From: an uncultured Methylococcaceae bacterium
Lineage (GTDB): Bacteria > Pseudomonadota > Gammaproteobacteria > Methylococcales > Methylomonadaceae
DNA length: 64,000 nucleotides
NCBI GenBank assembly: GCA_903859415.1
Contig: CAIOMN010000058.1
Span: 62,001 to 126,000, forward strand
Reading direction: 5' to 3'
The notes below the pieces were generated by a model. The model made no database searches. It was not told the DNA's origin and saw nothing but the letters and a program-made list of their open reading frames with translations. Every line of letters begins with the position of its first letter. Positions within the stretch are counted from its first letter, which is position 1. Positions 43,964 through 53,094 of the stretch are shown here, in pieces. Both the position numbers and the translations under genes were made by a program.

Positions 43964-44242
43964 ATGAGTGATTCGAAAACTTATCTCACTGTTCCTTATG
44001 CCCAAAAAGATGCGGCAAAAGCACTGGGTGCAAGATGGGATCCAGCTATTAAGAAATGGTATGTGTCAGGTAGTGTTGATATCAATTTGTTTTCTGCTTG
44101 GCAGCCAGTCGTATCTAATAACACCAATATTTCACAGATTAAGACGAAAGCCTCCTCTAATGATAATGGGAAAGGTGCAGTGACTTATCCGACCGATAAC
44201 GGGTTTGTAGCTTATAGTGGCGAGAGACCACCTTGGGATTAA
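43964..44242 (+). CDS. DUF5710-domain small protein
   Basis: The protein (92 aa) opens with YLTVPYAQKDAAKALGARWD then PAIKKWYV, the DUF5710 motif (nucleic-acid-linked; also found at the start of phage and plasmid primases and TraC-like proteins). A low-complexity middle follows, then a conserved tail FVAYSGERPPWD. Here it is a stand-alone protein of unknown role. The ATG at 43964 is the only good start. Confidence 0.82.
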   Translation: MSDSKTYLTVPYAQKDAAKALGARWDPAIKKWYVSGSVDINLFSAWQPVVSNNTNISQIKTKASSNDNGKGAVTYPTDNGFVAYSGERPPWD

Positions 44243-44273
44243 AAAAAGTGTTTGTTAAGGCTATTTGATCCGA

Positions 44274-44654
44274 TTACTGATTAATCATGTGCGTAGCTAG
44301 TTGTTGCAATGCATTTTGCAGATTGATTTTCAGACGTGGATCCATTGTTATTTCGTCCAGCGCTTTATTCATGCACAACATCCACTGGTCTCTTTCTGAT
44401 TCGCCTATAGTGAACGGTAAATGACGCGCACGCAACATCGGATGACCAAATTCTTCGACGAACAAATCGGGGCCACCTAACCAGCCTGACAAGTATTTGA
44501 AAAGCTTAGACTTGGCTGAATCAAGATTAGGTTGGTGAATTGATCGTATGCCTTGAGTCTCTGGCAAGCTATCCATATAGAAGTAAAATCGATCAACCAA
44601 GGTGAGTATGGCCGATTCACCGCCGATGAGGGTATAAGGCGTTATGGTAGTCAT
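44274..44654 (-). CDS. Group II truncated haemoglobin
   Basis: The protein (126 aa) has IGGESAILTLVDRFYFYMD (B/C helix with Tyr near CD1), SKLFKYLSGWLGGPDLF, and the family signature FGHPMLRARHLPFTIG, which contains the proximal His, then W at G8 in ERDQWMLCMNKAL. These are typical of trHbO. It binds O2 or NO, with likely roles in NO detoxification or oxygen handling. It is divergent from kup. Confidence 0.93.
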   Translation of the reverse strand: MTTITPYTLIGGESAILTLVDRFYFYMDSLPETQGIRSIHQPNLDSAKSKLFKYLSGWLGGPDLFVEEFGHPMLRARHLPFTIGESERDQWMLCMNKALDEITMDPRLKINLQNALQQLATHMINQ

Positions 44655-44730
44655 TGCTAATTGCTCTTTAATGTTGTTTAGTCGTTATACTATAGTTACC
44701 GGCGATATTATTCAAGGTTAGGAAAATCAA

Positions 44731-44829
44731 ATGAAGATAGTTGATATCCAAGCCGTTATCAGTTGTTTATTTTTACAACTTTTTTATATCGTTTTGTTTA
44801 GAATTCTTCTCTTACAACTGAACAATTAA
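44731..44829 (+). CDS. Possible 32-aa membrane peptide ahead of kup
   Basis: The ATG at 44731 follows AGGA with 7-base spacing. It encodes MKIVDIQAVISCLFLQLFYI then VLFRILLLQLNN: one membrane helix with almost no polar residues after position 7. The stop is 12 bases before the kup ATG. Its size and position recall KdpF and other small transporter-associated peptides, but it may be a chance frame. Too short for the ORF track. Confidence 0.35.
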   Translation: MKIVDIQAVISCLFLQLFYIVLFRILLLQLNN

Positions 44830-44841
44830 TTAGAAAATATC

Positions 44842-46719
44842 ATGACAGTACAGAATCAATCTAAAGAGCACCTGACAGGGCTAATACTTGGGGCCATCGG
44901 CGTTGTGTTTGGTGATATTGGCACGAGCCCATTGTATGCGCTTAAGGAAGTTTTTCTCAGCGGTTTGACGATTGATAGGCTGCATGTACTGGGCGCACTG
45001 TCTCTGGTTTTTTGGACATTAACGCTAGTGGTTACCACCAAATATGCAATATTCATTATGCGTGCCGACAACAAGGGAGAAGGCGGTATCATGGCTCTCA
45101 TGGCACTGGCATTACAAGGTTCCAAAGATAATCCGAAAAAAATACATTTTATTATCACTGTCGGTTTACTTGGCACCGTATTGTTTTACGGCGACAGTAT
45201 TATCACCCCAGCGATTTCGGTGCTAAGTGCCGTCGAAGGTTTACAGATTATCGCGCCCTCATTAGAGGAGTATGTGTTACCGATTACCATCACAGTACTC
45301 GGTGGACTGTTTATTTTACAAGTCAAAGGGTCGGGCAAGATGGGCAAACTATTTGCGCCTATCATGTGTATCTGGTTTTGTTTACTGGCTGTATTGGGCG
45401 TTATTAATATAATCGAAGAACCCACGGTATTGATGGCGATAAATCCCTATTACGCGGTACACGTACTGATTGAGTTAGGATGGCATGGCTTCTTGATTAT
45501 GGGCGCGGTGGTGTTGGTGATTACCGGTGCTGAAGCACTGTATGCGGATATGGGACACTTTGGCTTAAAGCCGATTCGTTACGCATGGTTCGGTTTTGTG
45601 TTTCCTGCGTTGCTACTTAATTATTTTGGGCAGGGAGCTTTATTGATCAATCATCCCGATGCAATACAAAACCCTTTCTATTTATTGGCTCCAACCTGGG
45701 CACTGTATCCCTTGCTGATTTTATCGACAATGGCAACGGTTATTGCCTCGCAAGCCGTGATTTCAGGTGCTTTTTCAATGACGAAACAAGCTATCCATTT
45801 AGGCTATTGCCCACGGATGAATATTTTTCATACCTCAGGTAAAGAACAGGGGCAAGTTTATATACCGGCTATCAATTGGTTGTTGATGGTGTCGGTTTTT
45901 GTACTGGTACTGAGTTTTAAGTCATCGACTGCCTTGGCTTCTGCTTATGGACTTGCCGTAACAGGTACCATGATGGCGACTACGCTACTAGCGTTTATTA
46001 TCATTCAAGCACTCTGGCAATGGAGTCATTTTAAAAGTATGGTCTTTTTGTCGGTTTTTTTGACGATAGACATTGTTTTTCTGTCTTCCAATAGTGTGAA
46101 GATCCCAACGGGTGGCTGGCTCCCGCTGGTAGTTGCAACTGTTTTGTTTCTGATGTTAACAACATGGATTAAAGGTCGTCAGTTACTTTCGGCCTATATG
46201 GATGAAAGACGGGTATTATTTGAGGACTTTGAAGAAAAAGTAAAAGATAAATTACTGAGAGCACCGGGTACTGCTATTTATTTGACTAGAAGTTTACACG
46301 GTGTACCTCAAGTATTGCTGCACAATCTTGCACACAATCATGTATTGCATGAGCAAGTTATCGTGCTAACGATTGTTACTACAAATGCACCTTATGTTGA
46401 CGAAGCACATTTAGTGAAAATAAGAACCTTCGGTCAAGACCAGACTTTTTACCGCGTGAAACTTTATTATGGCTTCAAGCAAAATGCAGATGTACGCCGT
46501 GCTCTAGAGTTATGTGTACAACAAGGTCTCAATTTTGATCCAAAAGAGGTTTCATTTTTTATCGGTAGTGAACAAATATCTTTTCGTAATAAAAGTCCAA
46601 TGCCGAAATGGCGCAGAGCATTGTTTAGATTTTTGTATCATAACTCCAGCAGTGCCATTGATTTCTTTAAAATACCGGTTGATCAAGTGGTGGAGCTTGG
46701 AATCCGTATTGAGCTTTAA
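44842..46719 (+). CDS. kup: Kup, low-affinity potassium transporter
   Basis: The protein (625 aa) is a KUP/HAK/KT potassium-proton symporter with about twelve membrane helices. LGAIGVVFGDIGTSPLYALKE (first helix signature), ADNKGEGGIMALMAL, GDSIITPAISVLSAVEGL and TGAEALYADMGHFG are family blocks. The C-terminal soluble part is usual length. ATG at 44842 has a weak ribosome-binding site, consistent with coupling to the short ORF just upstream. Confidence 0.96.
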   Translation: MTVQNQSKEHLTGLILGAIGVVFGDIGTSPLYALKEVFLSGLTIDRLHVLGALSLVFWTLTLVVTTKYAIFIMRADNKGEGGIMALMALALQGSKDNPKKIHFIITVGLLGTVLFYGDSIITPAISVLSAVEGLQIIAPSLEEYVLPITITVLGGLFILQVKGSGKMGKLFAPIMCIWFCLLAVLGVINIIEEPTVLMAINPYYAVHVLIELGWHGFLIMGAVVLVITGAEALYADMGHFGLKPIRYAWFGFVFPALLLNYFGQGALLINHPDAIQNPFYLLAPTWALYPLLILSTMATVIASQAVISGAFSMTKQAIHLGYCPRMNIFHTSGKEQGQVYIPAINWLLMVSVFVLVLSFKSSTALASAYGLAVTGTMMATTLLAFIIIQALWQWSHFKSMVFLSVFLTIDIVFLSSNSVKIPTGGWLPLVVATVLFLMLTTWIKGRQLLSAYMDERRVLFEDFEEKVKDKLLRAPGTAIYLTRSLHGVPQVLLHNLAHNHVLHEQVIVLTIVTTNAPYVDEAHLVKIRTFGQDQTFYRVKLYYGFKQNADVRRALELCVQQGLNFDPKEVSFFIGSEQISFRNKSPMPKWRRALFRFLYHNSSSAIDFFKIPVDQVVELGIRIEL

Positions 46720-46763
46720 TTAATGGCTCCAAGGTAACGCATGTTTAATGCTGTCGGAAGCAA

Positions 46764-46808
46764 CCTATCCTGATGTTTTGTACTTGAATTAAGTAACACC
46801 AGGATAGG
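46764..46808. terminator. Hairpin between convergent genes kup and 46837-48549
   Basis: CCTATCCTGATG (46764-46775) pairs with CACCAGGATAGG (46797-46808) with one mismatch and a 21-base loop. It may act as a bidirectional terminator. Confidence 0.5.
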
Positions 46809-46836
46809 AATTATTTCATTTTGTTAATTAGACAGC

Positions 46837-48549
46837 TTATTCGTTGTCACCGTCTTTATCATGCTCTTTAGCTAATTTAAATTCCTCGTTAACTAAAGCA
46901 ACCCCTCTTAACACTTCACCGTATTCAGAAGTTTTCAGAGTACGGAATGACTCATCGTCAGGTAACGTTGTTGCATGCAGCTTATCAGTAATTTTTACTA
47001 ACTTATTGGGATCAGCGCCTTGATCACCCGAAGTACTGACCGTTGATGTAGTTGCAAATATTTCTACAGTGCCATCGTCAGTTATGCGACCCGTTAAGTT
47101 TCTTAAACCACCAGTCGCTGTTGTATAGCTGCCGACAGATCCGTCACGAGCTGTACCTGAAACAGTGTAATTAACACCTAAGTCAAGGCCGTTTTGTAAT
47201 GTATAAGCCAGGTTCCAGGTGGTGCCGTCAAATACCCATTTTTCCAGGCCGGCGTATTTGTTTGCAGGTGTGCTAACATCGACAAGATTACCGTTGCCTT
47301 CATCGGCTACATATAATGTATTCGCGTCAGCGAACCAGATGCCGAATGGGTAATGGCCCGCATTAACTTCTAATCCAGTACCAGAAACCAGATTGGTAGC
47401 TAAAATAGTCGGTAAGCCGTTTAGAATAGTGATAGGGCTGTTGCCGTTAAGCGTGTCCAGATCTCCGCCATTACCTACTTGATAAACAGTGTTTACACCA
47501 TTACCACCGCTGCCTTTAGTGGCATAGAGTGTGTTATTGAAAACTGTAGTGCCACGAAAGTTGTCATCTTTGCCAGTTTTGTCGGGTGCGTAAGGTAAAC
47601 CTGTTGCTGGATTAGTCAACTGAGTAATCGAGAAACCATGCTGGTCACCTTTAGCATTGCCAGTTGTTGTGTTGGTATAGATGCCAACTACTGATGTAGT
47701 CGGGTTTAAGCTACCGGCTAAAATGCTTTCTACACCCGTATCGGCACTTAACGTATCTAGCGTAGTATTTTTGGGGCCTGTTCCAGAGTTTCCTGCGTTA
47801 CCTACCATAAAATAGGTTTTAGTGGTGCTGTCCAAAATTGCAGCACGTCCATTGTTACCACTATAGGCGTTTGTTTGGGTCACATGAAGACTTCCGTCTG
47901 CATCAATCTGAGCCACATTTCTGTAAGTTGGTTTAGCAATAAAACCTGTGCCGTTGGCCGCTGTAGCACTACCATTAGTTGGATTAGTTGGATCAAAGAC
48001 ACCGGGTGTATTACTATTAGAAATGTCCAATAATGCAGGGGTTGCATCGTAGCCCATGAAAGTTAGCGATTTACCATCGGTAGACAGATTAATAGCCAAT
48101 TCTGATTTAGAGCTGAAACTAGTGACCAGCGCATCACCCTGATTCGCAGCGATATCAGTTATGTTATAGCTTTTTTTAGTTTTTCCAGTGTGGCTATTAA
48201 CAAGACTAACATAAATAGGTGTGGTCACACCGAAGCTACCATCAGTCGTGTTGTTATTAAATACTTCTGGAAATTTGCCATCGGCAATCGCATTGACAGT
48301 TTTGCCAGCTGTTTTACCTGCAAGCTGTGTATATAATCCTGGGTTGGTTGCAATAGTGCTATTGAGTGCAGGGCTGATAATAGGATCAACTTCGTAATAG
48401 CTGCTGGTTACAACCAGGTGGCTTAAGTTAGATTCTTCACTTTCAGCATATGCGTTTCCAGGTAAGCTGATTAACAACAATCCGCCCGCTAAAATAGTAT
48501 GTATTGCATGAGATAAACTTGTACGGCCTAACAATCTTTCTTTATTCAT
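46837..48549 (-). CDS. Secreted repeat-rich protein of unknown function
   Basis: From the chosen ATG 48549 the product is 570 residues. It has a good signal peptide (HTILAGGLLLISLPGNAYA) and a GGAG ten bases upstream. The ORF track starts 46 residues earlier. The body is rich in Thr, Asn, Gly and Ser, with propeller-like repeats (GIWFADANTLYVADEGNGN, LVKITDKL), and the C-terminus is acidic (KEHDKDGDNE), which may bind calcium. Similar proteins are annotated as exported NHL- or WD-like hypotheticals. It has no partner gene in a clear operon. I do not assign a function. Confidence 0.75.
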   Translation of the reverse strand: MNKERLLGRTSLSHAIHTILAGGLLLISLPGNAYAESEESNLSHLVVTSSYYEVDPIISPALNSTIATNPGLYTQLAGKTAGKTVNAIADGKFPEVFNNNTTDGSFGVTTPIYVSLVNSHTGKTKKSYNITDIAANQGDALVTSFSSKSELAINLSTDGKSLTFMGYDATPALLDISNSNTPGVFDPTNPTNGSATAANGTGFIAKPTYRNVAQIDADGSLHVTQTNAYSGNNGRAAILDSTTKTYFMVGNAGNSGTGPKNTTLDTLSADTGVESILAGSLNPTTSVVGIYTNTTTGNAKGDQHGFSITQLTNPATGLPYAPDKTGKDDNFRGTTVFNNTLYATKGSGGNGVNTVYQVGNGGDLDTLNGNSPITILNGLPTILATNLVSGTGLEVNAGHYPFGIWFADANTLYVADEGNGNLVDVSTPANKYAGLEKWVFDGTTWNLAYTLQNGLDLGVNYTVSGTARDGSVGSYTTATGGLRNLTGRITDDGTVEIFATTSTVSTSGDQGADPNKLVKITDKLHATTLPDDESFRTLKTSEYGEVLRGVALVNEEFKLAKEHDKDGDNE

Positions 48550-48687
48550 AATGAGAATGCTCCGAAATTCCGAATGAGGATTTCTATTGAAAAATAGAAC
48601 CCTAAATGTGGTAAACAAGTAACCTGTTTTTAACAACATCTGTAGATTTCCGTTTCTACTGAGTAATAAATTTAGTTTTATCACCAC

Positions 48688-49242
48688 GGTAGAGTAGCAA
48701 GCCTATGTTATGAGCATATGACACTAAGAAATATGTCAGTATATTGTTGCTTTTCTATCGAGATCATATTGGTATTACAATTGGTTCTGTTAGAATGACT
48801 CGCTAGAATAAAGCAGATGGGAGATTAGTTTATAATGAGTTGCTTGAGGTTGAATTAGTAAGTTATCTGAAACAGAATACTAGTTCATTTAATCTGATTG
48901 TGTCCTCTGATACTTTAGTGTATTTTGGTGAACAGAAAGGTTTTTTCCTGGCGGTAAAAATGCTTTGTTACCCGTGTCCACGTGATTTTTAATTTTGAAA
49001 AAAAATGGATGATGCTAAAAATTTAAATTCAATCTACATAGTCTTTATAGTCATTCCTAAGACTATTTGGAAACAGTTATAAATGAAGCAGCTTTAACGC
49101 TTTGTGGCATAGAACAAGTTATTCTGCTCAAAGAGGCGCGAGCCGATATTAGGATTATTGGTTACCGCAAAGCATTAATTTAGCTGAATGGCATGACTTT
49201 AAGTTAGTTCTTACTATTTTTTGTAACAGGAAATACGCACTT
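48688..49242. other. Gene-free stretch upstream of vgrG
   Basis: About 550 bases that hold the degraded methyltransferase gene described separately. The last 40 bases before 49243 (ACAGGAAATACGCACTT) contain the vgrG ribosome-binding site (AGGA). Confidence 0.5.
48805..49182 (+). pseudogene. Decayed SAM-dependent methyltransferase fragment
   Basis: One frame (about 48822-48985) reads YNELLEVELVSYLKQ, then NTSSFNLIVSSDTLVYFGE. It matches the YDELVEAEL and DLIVSADTLVYFGD blocks of TPR-associated class I methyltransferases (from memory). A second frame (about 49068-49182) reads LETVINEAALTLCGIEQVIL and then EARADIRIIGYRKAL with a stop, which resembles the C-terminal end of the same family. Between them the frame is broken and the SAM-binding GxGxG start is missing. 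It is just upstream of vgrG. Edges are approximate. Confidence 0.5.
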
Positions 49243-51288
49243 ATGTCTGAACAAGATAATCGTTTTGTATCGGTAACAACTCCTTTAGGTACTGATTACA
49301 TGCTATTTGCTAGTATGAGAGGAACAGAGGAGTTAAGCAGGTTATTTGAGTATGAACTGGATTTGTTAGTAGACAGTCAAAATATAAGTTCCATAGCTTC
49401 GGGTGGTTTTCCAATTGAAAGTGTACTCGGGGAAGCAATGACCGTTACCTTAGCTTTACCCTCAGGTGGCTCTCGGTATTTTCATGGTTTGGTCACCCAA
49501 CTTAGGCATGTTGGCTCAGAAGACGAGTTTTATTTATATCGTGCAGTTTTGCGACCCTGGTTATGGTTTTTAACCCGCACCAGTAATTGCCGTATTTTTC
49601 AGGATTTATCTGTTCCTGATATTATTAAAAAAATATTTTCATTAAATAACTTTAGTGATTTTGAAATGGATCTATCGAGTACTTATAAGACTCGTGAGTA
49701 TTGTGTTCAATACCGTGAAAGTGATTTTAATTTTGTTAGTCGATTAATGGAACATGAGGGTATTTTCTACTATTTTACCCATGAAAATTCAAAGCATTCT
49801 TTAGTGATTGCTGACAGTATAAATGCCTATCAAACCACTAATAGCAACGCTTCAATACCTTATTACCCACCTGAAAATACCGGACAAAGAGCTAAAGAAC
49901 ATATTTTTGGATGGCGAACCTCACATAGCGTAAAGTCCGGTACTTATGTTTTAAATGATTATGATTTTATAAATCCTAAAAGTAATCTTGTTACTAAATA
50001 CACTTCTGCCAATCAACATAGTAAGGCAGAAGGGGAGCATTATGATTACCCAGGGAGTTACATTGAATCGTCCGACGGCGAAGCCTATGCCAATATACGA
50101 TTGGATGAGTTAAAAACGGATTATGAAGTAATACAGGGTGAGGGAAATGCACGTAGTTTAACTACTGGGATGCTGTTTATTCTGGATGGTCATTACATTT
50201 CCTCTGAAAATGTTAAACATATTGTTGTCTCTTCTGAGATAAATGTTGTTTCAAATGAATATCGTACCAGTAAATCATCAGAAGGAACCAAGTTTGAATG
50301 TGCATTTAAAGCCATACGTGCTACCCAACAGTTTCGCCCAAAACGCTTAACTCCTGTGCCTTTTGTTCAGGGTCCACAAACTGCTACAGTGGTTGGTAAA
50401 GACGGTGAAGAAATATGGACTGATCAATACGGGCGTATTAAGGTTCAGTTTCATTGGGAAAGAGACGGTAAAAAGAACGAAACAAGTTCTTGCTGGATGC
50501 GTGTTGCTTTTCCTGTGGCTGGCAAGGGTTGGGGATGGGTTTCTTTACCACGTATTGGACAAGAAGTGGTCATTAGCTTTTTGGAAGGTAATCCAGATAA
50601 GCCGCTGATTACGGGGTGTGTCTACAACGGTGATAATCCGCCTCCTTATGAGTTACCGACCAATCAAACACAAAGTGGTATAAAAAGTCGCAGTTCAAAA
50701 ACCGGTACTGGTGAAAATTTTAACGAAATTCGTTTCGAAGACAAAAAGGATTCTGAAGAGGTTTATGTGCATGCCGAAAAAGATTTTAACTGCATCATTG
50801 AAAATAACGAAACCCGACAAATTGGGGTCGTTAAAAAGGATAAAGGTGACCAGACCATTGAAATTCAAAATGATAGAACAATCACTTTAAATCAGGGTAA
50901 TGATACTCTGCATGTTAAAAATGGTAATCGAGAATCTAATATAGATGTTGGAAACCATACTTTAAATGTAAAACAGGGTAATCATTTAGAAAATGTTGAT
51001 CAAGGAAATGCTACCTTAAACGTTAAGCTAGGCAATAACAACATTAATGTTTCAGTGGGAGATCACATTGTAAAAGTTGATGCTGGAAACGCGAAAGTCA
51101 CTGCAATGCAGTCTATTGAACTTAAAGTCGGTGGCAGCAGTATCAAAATGGACCCAGGGAGCATTACCATCAAAGCCCCCATGATTACGATTCAAGCTGA
51201 TGGTATGTTAGAGGCTAAAAGTCCAATGACGACTGTTAAAGGTGATGGAATTTTGATCTTAAAAGGCGGCATCACCCTTATTAACTAA
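49243..51288 (+). CDS. vgrG: VgrG, type VI secretion spike protein
   Basis: The protein (681 aa) forms the trimeric needle tip of the type VI secretion system. The N-terminal gp27-like half has GTEELSRLFEYELDLLV and FHGLVTQLRHVG. The OB-fold/gp5 segment includes GRIKVQFHWERDG, CWMRVAFPVAGKGWGW and GWVSLPRIGQEVVISFLEGNPD. The C-terminal beta-helix is built of short repeats around GNHTLNVKQGN and NATLNVKLGN. It ends GGITLIN with no extra effector domain. No other T6SS structural genes are in the window, so this is a dispersed vgrG cargo locus. Confidence 0.95.
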   Translation: MSEQDNRFVSVTTPLGTDYMLFASMRGTEELSRLFEYELDLLVDSQNISSIASGGFPIESVLGEAMTVTLALPSGGSRYFHGLVTQLRHVGSEDEFYLYRAVLRPWLWFLTRTSNCRIFQDLSVPDIIKKIFSLNNFSDFEMDLSSTYKTREYCVQYRESDFNFVSRLMEHEGIFYYFTHENSKHSLVIADSINAYQTTNSNASIPYYPPENTGQRAKEHIFGWRTSHSVKSGTYVLNDYDFINPKSNLVTKYTSANQHSKAEGEHYDYPGSYIESSDGEAYANIRLDELKTDYEVIQGEGNARSLTTGMLFILDGHYISSENVKHIVVSSEINVVSNEYRTSKSSEGTKFECAFKAIRATQQFRPKRLTPVPFVQGPQTATVVGKDGEEIWTDQYGRIKVQFHWERDGKKNETSSCWMRVAFPVAGKGWGWVSLPRIGQEVVISFLEGNPDKPLITGCVYNGDNPPPYELPTNQTQSGIKSRSSKTGTGENFNEIRFEDKKDSEEVYVHAEKDFNCIIENNETRQIGVVKKDKGDQTIEIQNDRTITLNQGNDTLHVKNGNRESNIDVGNHTLNVKQGNHLENVDQGNATLNVKLGNNNINVSVGDHIVKVDAGNAKVTAMQSIELKVGGSSIKMDPGSITIKAPMITIQADGMLEAKSPMTTVKGDGILILKGGITLIN

Positions 51289-51300
51289 CGGAACCTAATA

Positions 51301-51885
51301 ATGGCAGAGATTAATTTAGTTAAAATTAAACATCCAAATGCTTTGGCTATCTGTCAGGGCTTAGAGCTTGAAGAGCAGGCCACTTCATTACTCAATGAAT
51401 TTCCGGTGACATCGGACTTTATTGATCAACTAATTGAGCAAAAACTTTATCCTGATGCGGTTCGTTTTTTGGCACATGCTTTACCTAAACGAGAAGCAAC
51501 GTGGTGGGCTTGTTTGTGTGCACGCAAAGGCTTAACAGATAAAACCCCTGCGATACAAGTAAAAGCGATTGAACTGGCTGAAGCCTGGGTTTATAAGCCC
51601 GTTGATGAAAATAGTAAATTAAGTTACCAGGCTGCTGAAGCAGCCGGATATAAAAACCCAGCAAGTTGGGCAGCTACTGCGGCTTTTTGGAGCGGCAATG
51701 ATATATCGCCAGTACCTGAAGCCATTGTTCCTCCGGATGAAAATCTATATGCAAAAGCGGTGATCGGAGCAGTAATGCTTGCCGCAACCCAAGGCGAGGC
51801 TAATCAAATTGAGAGTAATTATGCACTCTTTTTGAAACAGGGACTTAATATAGCCAGTGGAGGAGATGGCAGAAAAGTTCAATAA
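51301..51885 (+). CDS. VgrG-linked hypothetical protein (DUF6931-like)
   Basis: The protein (194 aa) starts 13 bases after vgrG and has a ribosome-binding site in that gap. Helical repeats rich in Ala and Glu (DAVRFLAHALPKREATWWACLCARKG, KAIELAEAWVYKPVD) and a Trp pair (WAATAAFWSGN) are visible. I believe it matches the DUF6931 family found next to T6SS genes. There is no signal peptide. It could be an adaptor or chaperone loading something on VgrG, or an effector. Neither can be shown here. Confidence 0.7.
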   Translation: MAEINLVKIKHPNALAICQGLELEEQATSLLNEFPVTSDFIDQLIEQKLYPDAVRFLAHALPKREATWWACLCARKGLTDKTPAIQVKAIELAEAWVYKPVDENSKLSYQAAEAAGYKNPASWAATAAFWSGNDISPVPEAIVPPDENLYAKAVIGAVMLAATQGEANQIESNYALFLKQGLNIASGGDGRKVQ

Positions 51886-51892
51886 TTGTGTT

Positions 51893-51931
51893 GAGTAGTT
51901 TTAGTCCGTTTATTCAGTGCTAAAACTACTC
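51893..51931. terminator. Bidirectional terminator between the vgrG-linked gene and the decarboxylase
   Basis: GAGTAGTTTTAG (51893-51904) and CTAAAACTACTC (51920-51931) are perfectly complementary over 12 bases around a 15-base loop. A T-rich stretch follows (TTGTTTGATT). It lies exactly between two convergent genes. Confidence 0.75.
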
Positions 51932-51942
51932 TTGTTTGATTA

Positions 51943-53094
51943 CTAAAGGTTAACGTGGATTACCTTGGCAGGTGGAAAGCCGTTAAAATAAGTAGAAGTT
52001 GCACCACTGTAGGCGCCAATATTTTTACTATATAAAAGATCGCCACGCTCTAGTATTGATGGGAGTTCTTCTGTCATTGAAATCACATCAAGCCCATCAC
52101 AGGTTGGACCAAATACCGTACATATTTCAGTCGGACCGTCCTTTTTAAAGGGTTCAAAATGATATTGGCAGTGATCAAAAATAACACCTGAGAAAGTGTG
52201 ATACACGCCATCATCAATGTAATAACAAAGCTTGCCATGACGAACTGCTTTGCCAATAATTTTTGATACGGCTGTTGCCGCGGTTGCAACTATAAACCTT
52301 CCAGGTTCAGCAACAATGTCTACTCCACAACCCACTGGGAAAAGGCGGTCTAATTCTGTATTGATTCTTTTTGCTAATTCACTAAATGGCTTAACCGATT
52401 CATCGTAAGGCGCTGGAAAACCTCCGCCGATATCCAGTAAGTCCATTTTATCGTAGCCACGTTCTTTAACTTCTTTAAATATCAACGCAGCCAGATTGAT
52501 AGCTTGCATGTAGTTTTCAAAGTTAGTGGTTTGGCTGCCGACGTGAAAACTTAATCCTTCGACAATAAGACCGGCATCAATGGCTTCAAAAATAAGTTCA
52601 AGTGCTTCATCATGGGATGCACCGAATTTTGAAGATAATTCAACCATTGCGCCCGCATTGGAAACTCTTAAACGAAGAGCAACACCCGAGTCTGGCGCGC
52701 ATTCTTTAATTTTACGGATTTCTTCACGATTGTCGAAAGTGAGCAATGGTTTATATTTGTTCAGTTTCTTTAACGTGTCATCAGCTTTGATAGGGTTTGC
52801 ATAAATCACATTCTTCCATAGCCAATCATGCTGCTCTTGTTCGGGTAAGTCTTTTATATTTTCATAAACAGTTTCAAATTCTGCAATTGAAGAGATATCA
52901 AAACTGGCGCCTTCTTCGAATAGCGTTTTCACGATCAATGGCTCTGGATTTGCTTTAACTGCGTAATAAGCTTGAACTCTTGGCAGATTCTTTTTAAATA
53001 TCGAATAGTTATTGCGAAGTTCATCGTGATCGATTACAAACAGCGGCGTGCCGTGAGTTTCGACGAGTTCTTGTAACGTTTCTTCAGTAATCAT
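51943..53094 (-). CDS. Ornithine/lysine decarboxylase-like enzyme (fold-type III PLP)
   Basis: The protein (383 aa) is an alanine-racemase-fold PLP enzyme of the eukaryotic-type ornithine decarboxylase family. AYYAVKANPEP holds the Schiff-base Lys, DIGGGFPAPY the phosphate region, AEPGRFIVATAA a second PLP loop, and FGPTCDGLDVI the catalytic Cys with the substrate-specificity Asp. The CDGLD pattern supports ornithine decarboxylase over diaminopimelate decarboxylase. It would supply putrescine. Specificity for ornithine versus lysine is not settled. Confidence 0.88.
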   Translation of the reverse strand: MITEETLQELVETHGTPLFVIDHDELRNNYSIFKKNLPRVQAYYAVKANPEPLIVKTLFEEGASFDISSIAEFETVYENIKDLPEQEQHDWLWKNVIYANPIKADDTLKKLNKYKPLLTFDNREEIRKIKECAPDSGVALRLRVSNAGAMVELSSKFGASHDEALELIFEAIDAGLIVEGLSFHVGSQTTNFENYMQAINLAALIFKEVKERGYDKMDLLDIGGGFPAPYDESVKPFSELAKRINTELDRLFPVGCGVDIVAEPGRFIVATAATAVSKIIGKAVRHGKLCYYIDDGVYHTFSGVIFDHCQYHFEPFKKDGPTEICTVFGPTCDGLDVISMTEELPSILERGDLLYSKNIGAYSGATSTYFNGFPPAKVIHVNL

